Assembly: GCF_014202975.1 (NCBI RefSeq)
Contig: NZ_JACHHZ010000005.1
Span: forward strand, 496,001-560,000
From: Povalibacter uvarum
GTDB taxonomy: Bacteria > Pseudomonadota > Gammaproteobacteria > Steroidobacterales > Steroidobacteraceae
Length of the DNA stretch: 64,000 nucleotides
Reading direction: 5' to 3'
Part shown: piece by piece, positions 48,254-57,217 of the stretch
Numbering within the stretch: position 1 is the first letter of the stretch
Layout of the letters: every line of letters begins with the position of its first letter
Made by a program: the position numbers and the translations under genes
Notes under the pieces: generated by a model
Seen by the model: the letters and a program-made list of their open reading frames with translations, nothing else
The model's database searches: none
What the model was told of the DNA's origin: nothing

Positions 48254-48837
48254 GAAGCGCGCGAGTGTACAGGAGAACGCTTGCTGGCCGGCTGGCGATT
48301 GGCGGGTAGCCAGAGAGACGAGAGCGGCTTTGTTTGTGGGTCCGACTTCAGTCGGACGTCATCGCCGCAGGCGACGTCTCCGTCATTCCCGCGAAAGCGG
48401 GAATCCATCTGAGAAGCCAGCTAGCCGGCTAGCGGCTAGCCAGAAGCGGATGGAGCGATTCTCTTGCTGTGGGTCCGACTTCAGTCGGACGTCATCGCCG
48501 AAAGGCGACGCTCCCGTCATTCCCGCGAAAGCGGGAATCCATCTGAGAAGCCAGCTAGCCGGCTAGCGACTAGCGGGTAGCCAGAAGCGGATGGAGCGAT
48601 TCTTTTGCTGTGGGTCCGACTTCAGTCGGACGTCATCGCCGAAAGGCGATGCTCCCGTCATTCCCGCGAAAGCGGGAATCCATGCCTTGTTCCGGATGGA
48701 TTCCCGCCTGCGCGGGAATGACGAGGGGATCGCCTTTCGGCGATGACGTCCGGCTAAAGCCGGACCCACAGCATGACGACCTCTCTGGCTGGCCGTCTCG
48801 CTGGCCCTTCGGATGGATCCCCGCTTTCGACGTGCGT
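48254..48837. repeat. repeat-filled intergenic region with 134/140-bp tandem units
   Basis: Heptad arrays lie at 48281-48320, 48415-48449 and 48549-48590. Class (ii) palindromes start at 48335, 48469 and 48609, each followed by a class (i) copy, so [class ii - class i - heptad] is repeated in tandem with periods 134 and 140 bp. The last unit closes with inverted class (i) and class (ii) copies ending near 48771. No gene seen. Confidence 0.88.
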
Positions 48838-49683
48838 CTACTTCTTCACCAGCTCCACCCGCCGATTCTTCGCCCGCCCTTCTTCAGTCCGGTTGTCGGC
48901 CACCGGCCTTTCCTGTCCAAATCCGGCAGCGCTCAGTCGGCTCGCATCGACTCCAGACGCAACGATCGCGGCCGTTACGCTCTTCGCGCGCGCTTCCGAA
49001 AGCTTCTTGTTGGCAGCTGCGTCGCCGACGTTGTCCGTGTGGCCTTCGACGGCGAGCTTGAGGCCTGGGTTCGACTTCATCATGGCGGCGATCTCCTTCA
49101 CCGTCGCGGTGCCGTCCTGCTTGAGGTCCGACTTGCCGGTATCGAAGTTGATGTAGAGCGCGATGAAGCCGTTCTTGTTCAGCTCCTGCAGCAACTCGTT
49201 CGCCGTCACCACCTGCGCCATAGCGGCGACTTCGGTGATGATGAGCTGGTAGCTCGTCGTGGGGGCGCCGAAGATATCGGGAGTCACTTTGATCCAGACG
49301 TCCTTGCCGCCGGTCGTGACCTTCATCGTGGTTTCGCCGCCGTCGTTCTCGCCGGGCAGTCGTTCGTAGACGACCGTGCCGCCGATCTGCTTGACCGCAT
49401 TCTGATAGTTGCGGATCAGCTGCAGGGCGCTCGGTTGCTTCTCGACACTTTCGTAGAAGTAACGCAGCGTCGTCGTGTCGCCTTCGATCGTCTGCGTCTT
49501 CGGCGAAGCTTTCGGACCGACTTTGAATTCCGTCGCGTCGTAGTTCTTCGTGTACTCGGTGATGTACGAATCCGGATACCGCGTCAGCAGCGGATGATCC
49601 TTCGCGCCGCCGAGATCCTCTCCTGCCAGCGCGCTGGCGGTGACGAACAGGCCGAGCCACACGATGCGAATGATCCAGTCCAT
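48838..49683 (-). CDS. OmpA-family peptidoglycan-binding envelope protein
   Basis: 281 residues with a signal peptide (cleavage near SALAGE). The N-terminal part (to about 165) has no clear family but a repeated beta pattern (KNYDATEFKVG, TTLRYFYESVEKQPS). The C-terminal OmpA domain shows YINFDTGKSDLKQDG, VEGHTDNVGDAAANKKLSEARA and GFGQERPVADNRTEEGRAKNRRVEL (key TEEGRAKNRRVEL). It anchors to peptidoglycan through the conserved Asp/Arg pair. It probably resides in the periplasm or outer membrane. Monocistronic. Confidence 0.9.
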   Translation of the reverse strand: MDWIIRIVWLGLFVTASALAGEDLGGAKDHPLLTRYPDSYITEYTKNYDATEFKVGPKASPKTQTIEGDTTTLRYFYESVEKQPSALQLIRNYQNAVKQIGGTVVYERLPGENDGGETTMKVTTGGKDVWIKVTPDIFGAPTTSYQLIITEVAAMAQVVTANELLQELNKNGFIALYINFDTGKSDLKQDGTATVKEIAAMMKSNPGLKLAVEGHTDNVGDAAANKKLSEARAKSVTAAIVASGVDASRLSAAGFGQERPVADNRTEEGRAKNRRVELVKK

Positions 49684-49886
49684 GAGAACCCCTTGCTTTC
49701 ACGGGACCCGCGATCGCTTCTGCTTGTGCGCGGGAGCCGCATTTGTTGATCGGGCGGGGCAAGACTTACATGGCGGACGGGACGGTGCAATCGTCCTTTG
49801 AGGTCGCGAAGTTCAGGAAGGAATGAAATCGGGCCCGAGCCGGAGGGGGCCATGCCATGGTCCGGCCCGAGCCCTTCACTGGACTA

Positions 49887-51167
49887 TTACATGTCAGCGT
49901 TGTGGTGACGGTCGACCGGTCGCAGGAAGCGATCGAACGTCCAGTCGGCCACTGCCCGACCCTGAGTGCGGCCGAGCGTATCCGAGAAGCGGAAGTGCAC
50001 GCCCTGGTACACGCGGACTTCGACCATGTCGCGCGTCGCATCCGAGAACCGGTGATACGTGCGGGTCTTCTGCTGGGCATTCACGTTGAGGGTCGTGACG
50101 TCGAACGTCATGCGATCGGTGCCGAAGAACAGCTCCATCGTCCGGGTCATGGCGGCTGCGAGGTTGTTCGCACCCGATGCGTACTCCGGATAGTTCGGGG
50201 TGTTCAGGAACGGACGCCAGTTGAGGTCGGCTTCGGTCTTCGGATTGCCGTCGGACGCCGCCTCATGAATCGCCGTGACCGGACGCCAGGTCGGATACGT
50301 GAGCTTGTTGTCCCACGCCGTGATGAGCGCATCCGCGGTCGCCATGTTTGCGAGCGCCAGCAGGCGGGCACTGTCGCCGACGTTGGTGATGTAGCAATTG
50401 GCGACTCCACGCAGCACGCGGTTCCACTGAGTGAAGAAGTTGTCGTTGTAGAAGTGCGCGAGATCCGTCTGCGCCGCCGTACGGGTCGTGCTCGTCAGCG
50501 AACCGATCGCCTTGATCTCGTCGAAGTCACGACGATAGCGCTCGCTCGTCATCGCGGGAGGAGGAGCAGCGCGGAAGCGTGACGGGCCGGTCAGCGTGAA
50601 CGGGTCCGTCTTGCCGAGCCACGGAGCGACCATCGGCGAGAACGGCGCAGGTGCGGCCGGCGTGTTGTACGAATCGGTCGGACGCCACATGCCAGGCGTG
50701 TTGCTGCCGACGAACGGAGCCGGCACCGGGTCCGGGGTGCCACGGCGCAGCGGAAGAATCCGCGCTGCGACTGTTTCGCCCACTGCGAGGCCCGGGTCCT
50801 GCGTGAGACCCTTCTCGGCGAGATAGTTGAAGTAGGTCGCATCGAGTGCAGCGACCTTCGCGGGATCGGGATAGATGCCTGCGAGCACGCCGTGCGCTGC
50901 CGCGGCAACAGCTGCCGACAGCGATCCGTTCGCGCCCTTCAGCTCGACGTGGTAGGGCTCGTAGCGCTTCTCGATCGCCTGCACGGCATCGTGCACGGCG
51001 ACCTGAACCAGCGCGACATCGAGCATGCCCGTCGGGCCGGGGCGCGATGCCGTCACTGCATTCATCGTGATTTCGTTCCAGTCCGTCACGGCATCGGCAA
51101 ACGCCGTTCCCGTGCAGGCGAGCAGTCCGCTCAGGAGCACGCTTGCGTGCATCTTCATCGTCTTCAT
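49887..51167 (-). CDS. vanadium-haloperoxidase/PAP2-like exported protein with altered active site
   Basis: 426 residues if started at the second ATG (51167; GAGG lies eight bases before it), with a signal peptide (cleavage near AFADAV). Numbering from the first ATG at 51173, the KX6RP motif is intact (Lys290, Arg297-Pro298). The R-x5-H motif is present (Arg387, His393 in RVYQGVHFRF). The P-S-G-H motif reads YASGA (331-335), so the usual His is Ala335. Family enzymes oxidise halides with peroxide or hydrolyse phosphate esters using bound vanadate or phosphate. Loss of this His would alter or abolish haloperoxidation. It follows UrcA and a di-haem peroxidase. Confidence 0.88.
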   Translation of the reverse strand: MKTMKMHASVLLSGLLACTGTAFADAVTDWNEITMNAVTASRPGPTGMLDVALVQVAVHDAVQAIEKRYEPYHVELKGANGSLSAAVAAAAHGVLAGIYPDPAKVAALDATYFNYLAEKGLTQDPGLAVGETVAARILPLRRGTPDPVPAPFVGSNTPGMWRPTDSYNTPAAPAPFSPMVAPWLGKTDPFTLTGPSRFRAAPPPAMTSERYRRDFDEIKAIGSLTSTTRTAAQTDLAHFYNDNFFTQWNRVLRGVANCYITNVGDSARLLALANMATADALITAWDNKLTYPTWRPVTAIHEAASDGNPKTEADLNWRPFLNTPNYPEYASGANNLAAAMTRTMELFFGTDRMTFDVTTLNVNAQQKTRTYHRFSDATRDMVEVRVYQGVHFRFSDTLGRTQGRAVADWTFDRFLRPVDRHHNADM

Positions 51168-51197
51168 GATCATTGCCTCGTTACAAAGTGGGTTGGA

Positions 51198-51569
51198 TTA
51201 CATGCGCGTCGTGTGACTTTCGTCGGCGATGGCGAACGGCATATCGCGGTACGCCGAGCCGCCTTTCTCTTCGTAGTAGCGCGTGAGCACTGGCGAATTC
51301 ACCTGTGCGATGGCACGAGCCGTCGCGTTCTCGGCGCACTGACGGATGCGAGAGACGTTGATGATCTGCAGCAGGCCAGGCGTTGCGCACACTGAGCGCG
51401 CGGCGGAACGAATGCGCAGATACAGGCGCTCGGCGCCGGCTTCTTTCGTCAGGTCGAGGTCGGCGTAGTTCACTTCCGCGGCGCGAGTTTCAGCTTGCAC
51501 GGCAGCGTTGGTTGAGGGGCTCAGCGCGCTGCTGAGGACGGTGACAAGAACGATCGGCAGGGTCTTCAT
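51198..51569 (-). CDS. UrcA family periplasmic protein
   Basis: 123 residues with a signal peptide (cleavage near TNAAVQ). The mature part shows the UrcA signature: VNYADLDLTKEAGAERLYLRIRSAARSVC (core YADLDLTKEAGAERLY), a second Cys in IRQCAENATARAIAQVN, and two Cys likely to form a disulfide. UrcA is a short family of unknown function common in sphingomonads and related bacteria. CGGAG precedes ATG. It lies 31 bp before the haloperoxidase-like gene, in the same direction. Confidence 0.87.
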   Translation of the reverse strand: MKTLPIVLVTVLSSALSPSTNAAVQAETRAAEVNYADLDLTKEAGAERLYLRIRSAARSVCATPGLLQIINVSRIRQCAENATARAIAQVNSPVLTRYYEEKGGSAYRDMPFAIADESHTTRM

Positions 51570-51649
51570 TGCAATAACTCCGGTAGTGTCGATGGGTTGG
51601 GTAGCCGCACCTGTCGATGCGGTGATTTTTGTAGATCGAATCGTGCGAA

Positions 51650-52918
51650 TCAGAGCGCTTCCATGAACGCGACGAGATCAGCGCGTTCCTGGGGCGTGAA
51701 CTTGAATCCGAGCGCCGTCTCGTAGTGGATCACCACGTCGTGCAGCGTCGGTGCGATGCCGTTGTGGAAGTACGGCGGGCGAGCGGCGACGCCGCGCAGC
51801 GACGGCGTCTTGAACTTGTCGACGTCGGCCCAGCGTCCCGTGCGTACCGCACGGCCAGGGTCGGTCGTCTGGCGGACATCGTTCGTGACCTTGTTGCGCA
51901 GCGTGTAAAGCGGCATGCCGTTCATGCGGAACTCCGCACGCGATGCGCCTGCGTCGAACAGCGTGCCGTTCACGTTGCTGCCGTTATTCTGCGCGTTGTG
52001 ACAGCCGCGGCAGGTCTTGCCGTTGGCGTCGGTGCGATTGAAGATTTCCTGTCCGCGCGCGATTTGTGCACGCTTGCGATCCGCGCTCACTGTGGTGCAC
52101 GAGCCGGGCGTGAGACCGATCCATGCGTCATAGAGGTTGAAGCGGCCATTCGCAGCCGGCTGCAGCGAAAGATTCTCCGGGCCGCCCTGCGCACCGCAGC
52201 TTGCCAGCGAGCCGAGGCCGAAGATGGATTGCTGTGCGAAGCGCAGCGTCTCTTCGTACACGGCGATCGCATCGGCGACGCCAGGGGCCGGCGGCGGACC
52301 GCCGAGTGCGCCTGACAGCGCGCCGGTTGCCTGGGTGACGAGCCCGGTATGCACATCGCCGGAACCGTTCGTGTTCTGATCGTGCCAGCCGACATTCTTC
52401 GCGATGTGGAAGTTCGCCGTGGCGAGCGGGCGACGGAAGAATTCGAAGCGCGTCGCGCTGGCGCCGGCCTGCAGCGGATCGTCGAAGCCGACGATCTCGA
52501 ACTCCGCATCGATGGGGAGGTTGCCGCCGCGGCGGAAGAGACCCTTGCGCAGCATGCTGTACGCAGCGAGCCGATCCTTCAGTGTGACGGGATTCGCCGT
52601 CGGGCTGTTCGCATCGAGCACGTTGAACAGCGGATCTTTGCCGCCGGTGAAGAGGAACGCGAGCTCGACATCGAGGGGGCGAACGCTCCAGCCCGCCTGC
52701 GGCAGGTGACACGATTCGCACGTGCGACCATTCGCACCCTGCAGCGCATGGAACGCGTTCTCCAGATCGACGGAGCCGTTCGTGCTGTACGTGGCTGCGG
52801 TGCCCGCCGAGTTCAGGAACGGAAAGTTGTTGGGGATTTCATCCGCCAACACGCCGCTCGAAGCAGCGCAGAACAGGGCGGTCGCGATGCTCGCACGCCG
52901 AACGAAGCCGAGGTTCAT
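51650..52918 (-). CDS. di-haem cytochrome c peroxidase-like protein
   Basis: 422 residues from ATG at 52918 with GGGAGA upstream; codons further upstream are repeat translation. The signal peptide ends near GVLADE. Two haem-binding motifs are visible: CESCH (about 63-67), in GRTCESCHLPQAGW, and CRGCH, in GKTCRGCHNAQN. The MauG/CcpA-like end FKTPSLRGVAARPPYFHNG and LHDVVIHYE follows. It acts in the periplasm to reduce peroxide or modify proteins. Operon with UrcA and the haloperoxidase-like gene is likely; gaps are 80 and 31 bp. Confidence 0.9.
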   Translation of the reverse strand: MNLGFVRRASIATALFCAASSGVLADEIPNNFPFLNSAGTAATYSTNGSVDLENAFHALQGANGRTCESCHLPQAGWSVRPLDVELAFLFTGGKDPLFNVLDANSPTANPVTLKDRLAAYSMLRKGLFRRGGNLPIDAEFEIVGFDDPLQAGASATRFEFFRRPLATANFHIAKNVGWHDQNTNGSGDVHTGLVTQATGALSGALGGPPPAPGVADAIAVYEETLRFAQQSIFGLGSLASCGAQGGPENLSLQPAANGRFNLYDAWIGLTPGSCTTVSADRKRAQIARGQEIFNRTDANGKTCRGCHNAQNNGSNVNGTLFDAGASRAEFRMNGMPLYTLRNKVTNDVRQTTDPGRAVRTGRWADVDKFKTPSLRGVAARPPYFHNGIAPTLHDVVIHYETALGFKFTPQERADLVAFMEAL

Positions 52919-53275
52919 GATCTCTCCCGAAGACAAGAAAATTGGTGCTCGGGAGGGGAAACGGAAACGGCTTGGACAAGCCGCCAGGAAGGGGTATGCC
53001 CTGAAGGGCATAGAAGAGTCAGCCAGCCAGCCAGCAGGTAGCCAGGGAAGGACGGGGTCTTGGTGTGGGTCCGACTTCAGTCGGACGTCATCGCCGCAGG
53101 CGACGTCTCCGTCATTCCCGCGAAAGCGGGAATCCATCGGAGCAAGGCATGGATTCCCGCTTTCGCGGGAATGACGAGGGGATCGCCTGTGGCGATGACG
53201 TCCCACTGAAGTGGGACCCACAGGAGGAGCGGTTCCGGCTACCCGCTAGTGGTGGCTAGGCGGCTAGCAAGCTTC
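52919..53275. repeat. repeat-filled intergenic region
   Basis: About 357 bp without a gene. It holds a heptad-type array at 53020-53050 and a perfect nested composite at 53064-53223: class (ii), class (i), GGAGCAAGGC, inverted class (i), inverted class (ii) with GTGGGA arms. An inverted heptad array follows at 53236-53271. The two outer arrays make the whole block a large inverted repeat. The peroxidase promoter lies near 52925-53010. Confidence 0.85.
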
Positions 53276-55939
53276 TCACTCGAATCCTTCCGCCCCCCGC
53301 GTAAGCGAGTGTTGCGGCCCCATCCCACCTCCAAACGCCACTGCCGCTCTCTCCGCAGTCGCTCTCGCGGTTTCGTGATCGCCGCTGGCTCGCTGCACTT
53401 GTGCCAACGTCATGAGCGCTGAACCAACGTGCGCGCTCTCGTCCGGCTTCGGCGCATTGTCGCGTGCAATCGAAACAGCATCGCGGGCAGTGGCAAGCGC
53501 GGCGTCGTTGCGGCCGAGTGCCAGTTCGACGCGTGCCTTCACGGTCAGCATCGATGCCAGCTGGCTGGCGACGCGGACTTTCGGATAGCCGATCTCCGCG
53601 AGAATGGCATCGACTTGCGCGAGGGAACCGCGAAAATCGCCCTGGGCTTCGAGCAACTCAGCGTGGATGAGCCGCATGGAGCGAAGCGGCGCGGCATTCT
53701 CGCCGGGATTCTGTTTCGCGAGCTTTTCCGCCGCTGCGAGATCGGCCAGGACACGCTCGTGACGACGCAACACCAGCGATGCCCTGGCCCGACTCAGGAG
53801 TGCGCCGATCTGCGAACGGACCTCGCTGTTGGCCGCGGCCGAGTCGACGGCACGATCCAGCCACGAGAAGCCCGCGTCCGATTCTTCGACGAGCACCTGG
53901 TAGAGACCGAGCTTGTGCGCATAGGCTGCAGTGAGCGTGTCGAGGCCCTGCTGCTCGACGATGCGCTCTACCAGCTTGCGCTGGACATCGAAGGCGGCGC
54001 GAACTTCGCCTGCGTCGAAGAGGTGCCCCGCCTGGTTGTGATGCGCGGTACTCATCGAGATGGTCGTGTCGCCTTCGAGGCGCTCGAGCGTTTCGATCAG
54101 CTTGCGGTTCCACTCACGCGCCTCCTTGCGACGTCCTTCCAGGCTCAGCATGACGTCGAGCATTGAAGAGAGCGTCTGGTACAGCAGGTCGTCGGTTTCG
54201 TTGCGCTGTTCCAGCATCAAGGCGATGCTGCTCGCTGCGTCGATCGCTCCCGGCAAATCGCCTTCGGCCCAGAGCAAGCGAGCCTGCGCGGCGCCGCACT
54301 CGGTCTGGCGTTGGTACGGCGGATTGGGAAGCTTGGCGAGTTGCGCGAGTCCATCCTGCATGCGCGCGCGTGCCTCATCGGGTCGGCCGGCAGCGAGCTC
54401 CGTTTCGACCGTATTGCATTGAACGAACGCGATGCGTTCCGGATCGTCGAGCTCGCGCGCGAGCTTCTCCGCTTTCACCAGAACTGCGTGTTCATTGTCG
54501 GTGTCGCCGAGATCCATGTAACGGCCGGAGATGTTGACCAGCATGCCGATGACGAAGCGAGGATCGTCGCGATAGCTCTTCTCGAGCACCTCGACGCCCT
54601 TTTCCATGAGCTGCCGGATCGTGACCGGCTGACCGTCGCCGCCGACTTCCGACATGATGTGATAGGCGAAGCGCGCCTGGAATTCTGCTCGCTGCGACTG
54701 GTACACGGCAGCATCGCGCTGCTTGCGCGCTTCCAGCATCTGCAATGTCGTGATGATCGTAGCGCCTGCGAGCACGATCGCCATCATTGCGCCCGCCAGG
54801 ACGCCGCCGCGATGACGACGCGTGAACTTTCCAGCGCGATAGAAGAACGAGTCGGGGCGGGCCGACACCGGCTGACACGTTAGGAACCGTCGCAAGTCCT
54901 CGGCGAGCGCTTCGGCGGTCTGATAGCGGTCGGAAGGATCTCGCTTCAATGCCTTGGCCACGATGTTGTCGAGGTCGCCGCGCAGCGAGCGTTCGAGCGC
55001 AGGATGGGAAGCGCGTTGCGAAGGCCGCGGGATCTCACCGTCGAGCGTGGCACGTGCGACTTCGGTGAAGTCCTTGCCGCGAAGGTTCAACGGATGCTCG
55101 CCCGCCAGCAGCACGAAAAGGACGAGGCCGAGCGCGTAGACATCAGTCGCCGTCGTCACGGGCAGCTTCAGCAGTTGTTCCGGGGCGGCGTATTCCGGCG
55201 TGAGCGCAGCGTCGAATTCGCGCGTCAGCTCGGCATCTTCCGGCCCGAGGAGCGTCGCAATGCCGAAATCGAGCAGCTTCACGACGCCGTCGCGCGTCAC
55301 CATGATGTTGGAAGGCTTGATGTCCCGATGAACGATCAGGTGCGAGTGCGCATGCGCGACCGCGGCGAGCACGTCGAGGAACAGCCTTACGCGCGCGTCG
55401 ACGTCGAGATCGCGTTGCTGAACGTAGCGATCGATGCGATCGCCTTCGATGTATTCCAGGATCAGGTAGGGCTGGCCGCTCGGTGCCACGCCGGCGTCGA
55501 TCAGCTGCGCGATGTTGATGTGATGCAGCTTGGCGAGCACCGAGCCTTCGCGGGCGAAGCGCAGTTCGGCAGGTTTGCCGAGCAGCGCGGCGTTGAGGAG
55601 TTTGACCGCTGCTCGTCCTTCGTAGCGACCGTCGTTCCGGTGCGCCAGCCATACGGTGCCCATGCCGCCGGCCCCGATGACGGAGTCGAGCGCATAGGCT
55701 CCAAGATGCTGGCCGACGAGTCCCTGTCGTGGCATCGCCGCCGAGCGTCCGTCATTCAGAAGCGGCTGTTCGCCGAGCCGGTCCCGGTCGGCGAGCAGGT
55801 TGCGGACCTCGGAGGCGATCGTCGGCTCGCGCCGGTCGAGATCCTCCAGCCATCCGGCGCGCTCGCTTTCCGGCAGATCGAGCGCCTCGTCGAGGTAGCG
55901 GCTGATTTCACGCCATCGTTGTTGTGGGTTGCGTGTCAT
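53276..55939 (-). CDS. Ser/Thr protein kinase with TM helix and TPR-type sensor domain
   Basis: 887 residues. Residues 75-345 form a Hanks-type kinase: VIGAGGMGTVWLA (Gly loop), AAVKLL (Lys), VHRDIKPSNIM (catalytic loop), LLDFGIA, TPEYAAPEQL and DVYALGLVLFVLLAG. A membrane helix (about 378-400, GGVLAGAMMAIVLAGATII) follows, then a roughly 480-residue helical domain with TPR-like repeats (for example GRYMDLGDTDNEHAVLVKAEKLA region). The membrane topology would place the TPR part outside the cytosol. The 5' end lies 75 bp after an ECF sigma gene on the same strand, a recurrent pairing. Confidence 0.92.
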   Translation of the reverse strand: MTRNPQQRWREISRYLDEALDLPESERAGWLEDLDRREPTIASEVRNLLADRDRLGEQPLLNDGRSAAMPRQGLVGQHLGAYALDSVIGAGGMGTVWLAHRNDGRYEGRAAVKLLNAALLGKPAELRFAREGSVLAKLHHINIAQLIDAGVAPSGQPYLILEYIEGDRIDRYVQQRDLDVDARVRLFLDVLAAVAHAHSHLIVHRDIKPSNIMVTRDGVVKLLDFGIATLLGPEDAELTREFDAALTPEYAAPEQLLKLPVTTATDVYALGLVLFVLLAGEHPLNLRGKDFTEVARATLDGEIPRPSQRASHPALERSLRGDLDNIVAKALKRDPSDRYQTAEALAEDLRRFLTCQPVSARPDSFFYRAGKFTRRHRGGVLAGAMMAIVLAGATIITTLQMLEARKQRDAAVYQSQRAEFQARFAYHIMSEVGGDGQPVTIRQLMEKGVEVLEKSYRDDPRFVIGMLVNISGRYMDLGDTDNEHAVLVKAEKLARELDDPERIAFVQCNTVETELAAGRPDEARARMQDGLAQLAKLPNPPYQRQTECGAAQARLLWAEGDLPGAIDAASSIALMLEQRNETDDLLYQTLSSMLDVMLSLEGRRKEAREWNRKLIETLERLEGDTTISMSTAHHNQAGHLFDAGEVRAAFDVQRKLVERIVEQQGLDTLTAAYAHKLGLYQVLVEESDAGFSWLDRAVDSAAANSEVRSQIGALLSRARASLVLRRHERVLADLAAAEKLAKQNPGENAAPLRSMRLIHAELLEAQGDFRGSLAQVDAILAEIGYPKVRVASQLASMLTVKARVELALGRNDAALATARDAVSIARDNAPKPDESAHVGSALMTLAQVQRASGDHETARATAERAAVAFGGGMGPQHSLTRGAEGFE

Positions 55940-56014
55940 TTATCGGAGAAACGTAAACCGCCCCGGAAAGCCGCCAGCCCCGGCAGAAATTTTCTGTTTG
56001 TGCCCCGGAAGCGG

Positions 56015-56581
56015 TCAGGAGGACAGGAGGTCCCGACCTTCCAGCGCCCGTTTGAGCAGGACCCGGGCCTTGTCCCAGTCGCGCTGGGCGGTCCGTTCGG
56101 AGACCCCGCGCATGGCGGCGATTTCGATGAGGGAGTAGCCGCAGAAGAACTTCAGGTCCACGAGTTGGGCGAGGTCAGCGTCCAGCTCCCCCAGCAGGTC
56201 GATCGCTCCGGCGAGTCGCTCCAGCTCCGCAGCCTCGGTGATCTGTTCCGGCAGTTCGGTCGGCAGGGAGGTGATCTCGAATTCGCCGCCGCGCTTGTGG
56301 GCCTGGCGATTGCGGGCGTAGTCGATGATCAGCGTGCGCATGGCCCGCGCTGCATAGGCGAGGAAGCGGTTCTGATCGGGAAAATCAGCGCTTTCGCGCT
56401 GACGGATGCGGAAATAGGTTTCGTGAAGGAGGGTCGTGGCGCTCAGGGTGAGCCCGCCGCCCCGACGAAGCTCGCGGTGCGCTATGCCGCGCAGTTCGTC
56501 ATAGAGAGAAGCGAACAGGGCCCCATGGTCCGCACGTTCGAGACCCCCGAGCTGCGGCGTTGCCATCGTCAGGTCGGACAC
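56015..56581 (-). CDS. ECF sigma factor (kinase-associated type)
   Basis: 188 residues from GTG at 56581, with GGGAG six bases upstream; ATG at 56566 is an alternative. The protein matches the group of ECF factors that start with LFASLYDELRGIAHRELRR and LSATTLLHETYFRI. Then come the region 2 segment AARAMRTLIIDYAR and region 4 with LVDLKFFCGYSLIEIAAMRGVSERTAQRDW (core GVSERTAQRDWDKA). These sigma factors are commonly encoded next to a Ser/Thr kinase and lack an anti-sigma factor. Control by phosphorylation from the downstream kinase is plausible. Confidence 0.9.
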   Translation of the reverse strand: MSDLTMATPQLGGLERADHGALFASLYDELRGIAHRELRRGGGLTLSATTLLHETYFRIRQRESADFPDQNRFLAYAARAMRTLIIDYARNRQAHKRGGEFEITSLPTELPEQITEAAELERLAGAIDLLGELDADLAQLVDLKFFCGYSLIEIAAMRGVSERTAQRDWDKARVLLKRALEGRDLLSS

Positions 56582-57217
56582 GCAGGACTCCCTGGCAACC
56601 GTCTAGGGTTGCCTTGTTTGTTCATCGCCCAGGCCAACCGCGCCATGCAGCGTCTTGCCAGTTTGTCGGCTTTGGGGGACTGACGCTAAGGATGCCGCAG
56701 AGGCGGGGAGGAAGCCATTGGCGGAAGGTACTGAGCTCCCCTGACTTTAGTTAGGGGGGCAGTCGGCTAGGCAGCTAGCCAGAATGGGGAGAGGTGGCTC
56801 TCTCGCTGTGGGTCCGGCTTCAGCCGGACGTAATCGCCGAAGGCGATGCTCGTGTGATCCCCGCGAAAGCGGGGATCCATCGGGAAGTAAGGCATGGATT
56901 CCCGCTTTCGCGGGAATGACGAAGGGCGCTTCGCGCTGACGTCCGGCTGAAGCCGGACCCACAGAGGGAGATGGATTCCCGCTTTCGCGGGAATGACGAA
57001 GAGCGCTTCGCGCTGACGTCCGGCTGAAGCCGGACCCACAGAGGGAGATGGATTCCCGCTTTCGCGGGAATGACTGAAGAGCGCTTTGCGCTGACGTCCG
57101 GCTGAAGCCGGACCCACAGGGGGGGATGGATTCCCGCTTTCGCGGGCATGACGGGGTGTGGCCCGGTCCGGCTCTGGCTAGCCGGCTAGCTGGCTCGTTT
57201 GGCTAGCCAGCTCCTTC
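56582..57217. repeat. repeat-filled intergenic region with 77-bp tandem units
   Basis: About 636 bp without a gene. 56738-56757 is a hairpin (CCCCTGAC-TTTA-GTTAGGGG). Heptad arrays lie at 56761-56792 and, inverted, at 57171-57213. Between 56807 and about 57155 a class (ii)/(i) start is followed by direct repeats of [inverted class (i) - GCGCTTCGCGC - inverted class (ii)]. The ATGGATTCCCGC starts are at 56894, 56971, 57048 and 57126 (period 77, 77, 78 bp). Confidence 0.88.

Noticed and set aside
55004-56683. 559-residue plus-strand frame
   Set aside because: Antisense to the kinase and the sigma factor genes, both of which have complete motifs.
56738-56757. Rho-independent terminator
   Set aside because: The hairpin is clear but no T-run follows on either strand and no gene ends within 400 bp upstream on the relevant strand, so I only mention it in the region note.
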